Assembly: GCA_902774055.1 (NCBI GenBank)
Contig: CACYGX010000006.1
Span: 1-64,000 of the forward strand
DNA from: an uncultured Bacteroidales bacterium
GTDB lineage: Bacteria; Bacteroidota; Bacteroidia; Bacteroidales; Muribaculaceae
Direction: 5' to 3'
Length of the DNA: 64,000 nucleotides
The position numbers and the translations under genes are program-made. Below are positions 61,638 to 64,000 of this stretch, in pieces. Each line of letters starts with the position of its first letter. Within the stretch, counting starts at the first letter, position 1. The notes beneath the pieces are model-generated. The model saw only the letters and a list, made by a program, of their open reading frames with translations, was not told the DNA's origin and did not search any database.

Positions 61638-64000
61638 GAAAGATAGCAATAACGTTAGTAATGGCTCTCGCCGGATTGATGATGGTGGCTCAGAGCCATC
61701 GCGAAGTCACCCTTGACGAGGGCTGGCAATTCTCTCGTGACAAGGCCAATTGGCAATCGGTAACCGTTCCCCACGATTGGGCCATTAGCGGGCCGTTTGA
61801 CAAGAAATGGGACCTTCAGGTAGTCGCAATCAAGGAGAATGGCGAGAACGTTGCTACCGAGAAATCGGGTCGTTCTGGTGCACTGCCTTGGATTGGCAAG
61901 GGTTACTACAAGACCACATTTACTGTGCCTCAGGCTTACAACCGTGCCCAACTCGTGTTTGATGGCGCGATGGCCGACCCCTACGTCTATGTCAACGGCC
62001 GTGAGGCTGGACATTGGGCCTACGGCTACAATGCCTTTATCGTCGATGTGACGCCATATATTCATGCCGATGGCAGCGCCAATGACCTCGAGGTGCGTCT
62101 CGAGAACAAGGAGGAGAGTAACCGCTGGTATCCTGGTGGCGGCATCTACCGCCCAGTGAAACTGGTGATGACCAGTGAGCGCAACGCCCTGGACCAGTGG
62201 GGACTATATGTGAACACCTTGAGCATCGATGGCGGGAACGCAGTCCTGCAAGTGGAGCATCAGCTCGCTGATGGGTCCAATCTTGACGGCGACTATGAAT
62301 TGGCGATTTCCTTGACCGATGGAGCAGGGAATGCGATAGCTAGCAAAAAAACACGTCCTGATGGCTTGGGACACTTCGCCACACGCATGACGGTGAACAA
62401 CCCGGCCTTATGGTCGCCCGAGACCCCCAATTTATACCAGATTACCGTTGTGTTGACTCGTCAAGGCCACGAAATTGATCGTCAAACTACCCGTGTGGGC
62501 ATCCGAACCGTTTCATTCAGCAAGGAGGGCGGTTTTCAGCTCAACGGCGTGCGCCGCAGCATCAAGGGTGTGTGCTTGCACCATGATTTAGGCCCGTTGG
62601 GCGCTGCCATCAACAAGACGGCGTTGATTCGCCAAATCGAGATGATGAAGGCGATGGGCGCTGACGCTATCCGCACGTCACACAATATGCCTTCGACGAT
62701 GCAAATGGAGGTTTGTGACAGCCTGGGCATGATGGTGATGGCTGAGAGTTTTGACGGGTGGAAAGAACCCAAAGTGCGCAACGGCTACGGCAGTTATTGG
62801 GACGAATGGTGGCAGCAGGACATCCGCAACCTGGTGCTCAACCACCGCAACCATCCCAGCATCATCATGTGGAGCGTGGGCAACGAGATTCCCGAGCAGT
62901 GGAAGACCGAGGGCGTTAAACGCTACAAGGACCTTATCGCGCTGTGTCACCACTATGACCCCAGCCGCATGGTCACTTGTGGCATGGACCAGCCCGACGG
63001 CACCATCTGGTGCGGCTTTGCCCAAGTCGCCGATGTGCCGGGCTATAACTATCGTGTGCACAAGTATCAAGAGATGATTGAACGCTTGCCCCAGGGGTTT
63101 ATCTTGGGCAGCGAGACGACTTCTACCGTGAGCACACGCGGCCATTACTGCTTCCCCGACACCGTTGCCGCCAACAAGGCGTGGCCCGACGGCCAGTGCT
63201 CCGGCTATGACGTGGAATGCTGCTGGTGGAGCAACCTGCCCGACGATGACTGGAAGATGCAGGACGACTACGACTGGACAGTGGGCGAGTTTGTGTGGAC
63301 AGGTTATGACTATTTGGGCGAGCCCACACCCTACGACGAATATTGGCCCTCGCGCAGCAGCTACTTCGGCATCTGTGACCTCGCGGGACTGCCCAAGGAC
63401 CGCTATTACCTGTACCGCAGCCACTGGAACAAGCAGGAGCATACCATCCACCTGTTGCCCCACTGGACATGGCCCGACCGCAAGGGCAAGGTAACGCCCG
63501 TCTATTGCTATACCGACTATCCCAGCGCCGAGCTCTTTGTCAATGGCAAGAGCCAGGGCCGCATCACCAAGAGCGACACCGCGCGCTTGGACCGTTACCG
63601 CCTGCGTTGGCGCAACGTCATCTATCAGCCCGGTGAGTTAAAAGTAGTTGTCTATGACGAAAACGGCAACAAGGCAGGGCAAGAGATTGTACGCACAGCC
63701 GGTAAACCCAAACGCCTCGTGCTGGAGCCTGAGCGCAAGACCATCAAGGCCGACGGCAACGACCTGGCCTATATTACCGTGAGCCTCGTCGATAAGAACG
63801 GAACCCTGTGCCCCGATGCCGCCAACCGCCTGCAATTCAGCGTCACGGGCGCTGGTACCTACAAAGCCGCATGCAACGGCGATGCTACCTCGCTGGAGTC
63901 CTTCACCGAGCCCCAAATGAGCCTCTTCCATGGCCAACTGGTTGTCGTTTGCCAAGCCGGTAAAACCCCAGGCGTGATGACCCTCACCGTCAAGGATCCC
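61634..64000 (+). CDS. Glycoside hydrolase family 2 (beta-galactosidase-like), 3' end outside window
   Basis: At least 789 residues, open at the window end. Signal peptide about 1-19 (ending VAQS), GH2 sugar-binding domain about 20-190 with [11 protein letters not shown] and [13 protein letters not shown], an Ig-like domain at 195-290, TIM barrel from about 295 with acid/base E418 ([10 protein letters not shown]) and nucleophile E494 ([10 protein letters not shown]). A DUF4982-like domain (about 600-690) and another Ig-like domain follow. It cleaves a beta-galactoside or related glycan in the periplasm or on the surface. The start overlaps engB, so it shares its transcript. Confidence 0.93.
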   Translation, partial: MRKIAITLVMALAGLMMVAQSHREVTLDEGWQFSRDKANWQSVTVPHDWAISGPFDKKWDLQVVAIKENGENVATEKSGRSGALPWIGKGYYKTTFTVPQAYNRAQLVFDGAMADPYVYVNGREAGHWAYGYNAFIVDVTPYIHADGSANDLEVRLENKEESNRWYPGGGIYRPVKLVMTSERNALDQWGLYVNTLSIDGGNAVLQVEHQLADGSNLDGDYELAISLTDGAGNAIASKKTRPDGLGHFATRMTVNNPALWSPETPNLYQITVVLTRQGHEIDRQTTRVGIRTVSFSKEGGFQLNGVRRSIKGVCLHHDLGPLGAAINKTALIRQIEMMKAMGADAIRTSHNMPSTMQMEVCDSLGMMVMAESFDGWKEPKVRNGYGSYWDEWWQQDIRNLVLNHRNHPSIIMWSVGNEIPEQWKTEGVKRYKDLIALCHHYDPSRMVTCGMDQPDGTIWCGFAQVADVPGYNYRVHKYQEMIERLPQGFILGSETTSTVSTRGHYCFPDTVAANKAWPDGQCSGYDVECCWWSNLPDDDWKMQDDYDWTVGEFVWTGYDYLGEPTPYDEYWPSRSSYFGICDLAGLPKDRYYLYRSHWNKQEHTIHLLPHWTWPDRKGKVTPVYCYTDYPSAELFVNGKSQGRITKSDTARLDRYRLRWRNVIYQPGELKVVVYDENGNKAGQEIVRTAGKPKRLVLEPERKTIKADGNDLAYITVSLVDKNGTLCPDAANRLQFSVTGAGTYKAACNGDATSLESFTEPQMSLFHGQLVVVCQAGKTPGVMTLTVKDP

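Overview
The window reads as about 64 kb of a gut-type Bacteroidales chromosome (Bacteroidota). The signs are a SusC/SusD pair, a short primary sigma factor without region 1.1, families largely confined to Bacteroidota (DUF4836, DUF4153, DUF5106, DUF4302), almost no Shine-Dalgarno sequences, and more than a dozen promoters of the Bacteroidota type (TTTG or TTG, 19-22 nt, TAnnTTTG). A Muribaculaceae- or Prevotellaceae-like origin fits the weak T9SS-type tail and the dockerin protein, but the sequence alone does not settle the family. No prophage, IS transposase or CRISPR array was found; most of the window looks like stable core genome.

Layout, left to right. 0-4 kb: the 3' end of rplS, then a surface-glycan operon (flippase, GT2, Fe-S FrhB-like protein). 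4-7 kb: an acidic repeat protein facing a two-gene agmatine-to-putrescine operon (aguA-aguB) and a small acidic protein. 7-15.4 kb: DUF4836 lipoprotein, small beta-barrel, rpoD, a ribbon-helix-helix protein, a long inverted-repeat element, HtrA protease, folC and the RNase P RNA. 15.4-25 kb: envelope or secreted proteins (DUF4153, a secreted protein with a T9SS-like tail, a tandem META protein, a membrane-anchored CbbX-like AAA+ ATPase in AT-rich DNA, a TPR protein, a DUF5106-thioredoxin protein). 25-28 kb: overlapping ybaK-aroC-acyl-ACP thioesterase, then a convergent IMPACT protein. 28-31.5 kb: small membrane and hypothetical proteins with two repeat families. 31.5-35.6 kb: a probable operon yqgE-coaW-GT2-GNAT-acyltransferase. 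35.8-38 kb: an aspartate kinase lacking ACT domains next to thrC. 38-50 kb: DMT transporter, PBP1A, an S23 four-helix-bundle gene between inverted heptamer repeats, folD, priA, GT4, initiator tRNA, class I fumarase, RluA-type pseudouridine synthase. 50-60 kb: a SusC-SusD-zinc metallohydrolase-DUF4302-dockerin locus for uptake of an unknown substrate. 60-64 kb: TIGR04076 protein, engB and a GH2 glycosidase that runs off the window.

How it works together: central metabolism (putrescine, folate, chorismate, CoA, threonine, fumarate) is mixed with envelope building (glycan flippase and glycosyltransferases, PBP1A, HtrA) and outer-membrane nutrient capture (SusCD locus, GH2). rpoD lies in the same window as many promoters that its product should read.

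The least explained items are the S23 cassette with inverted TTAATAG arms, two families of interspersed inverted repeats, the orphan AAA+ ATPase, the LEA-like repeat protein, the ACT-less aspartokinase, and several genes whose -7 box lies only five bases before the ATG, which implies leaderless mRNAs.
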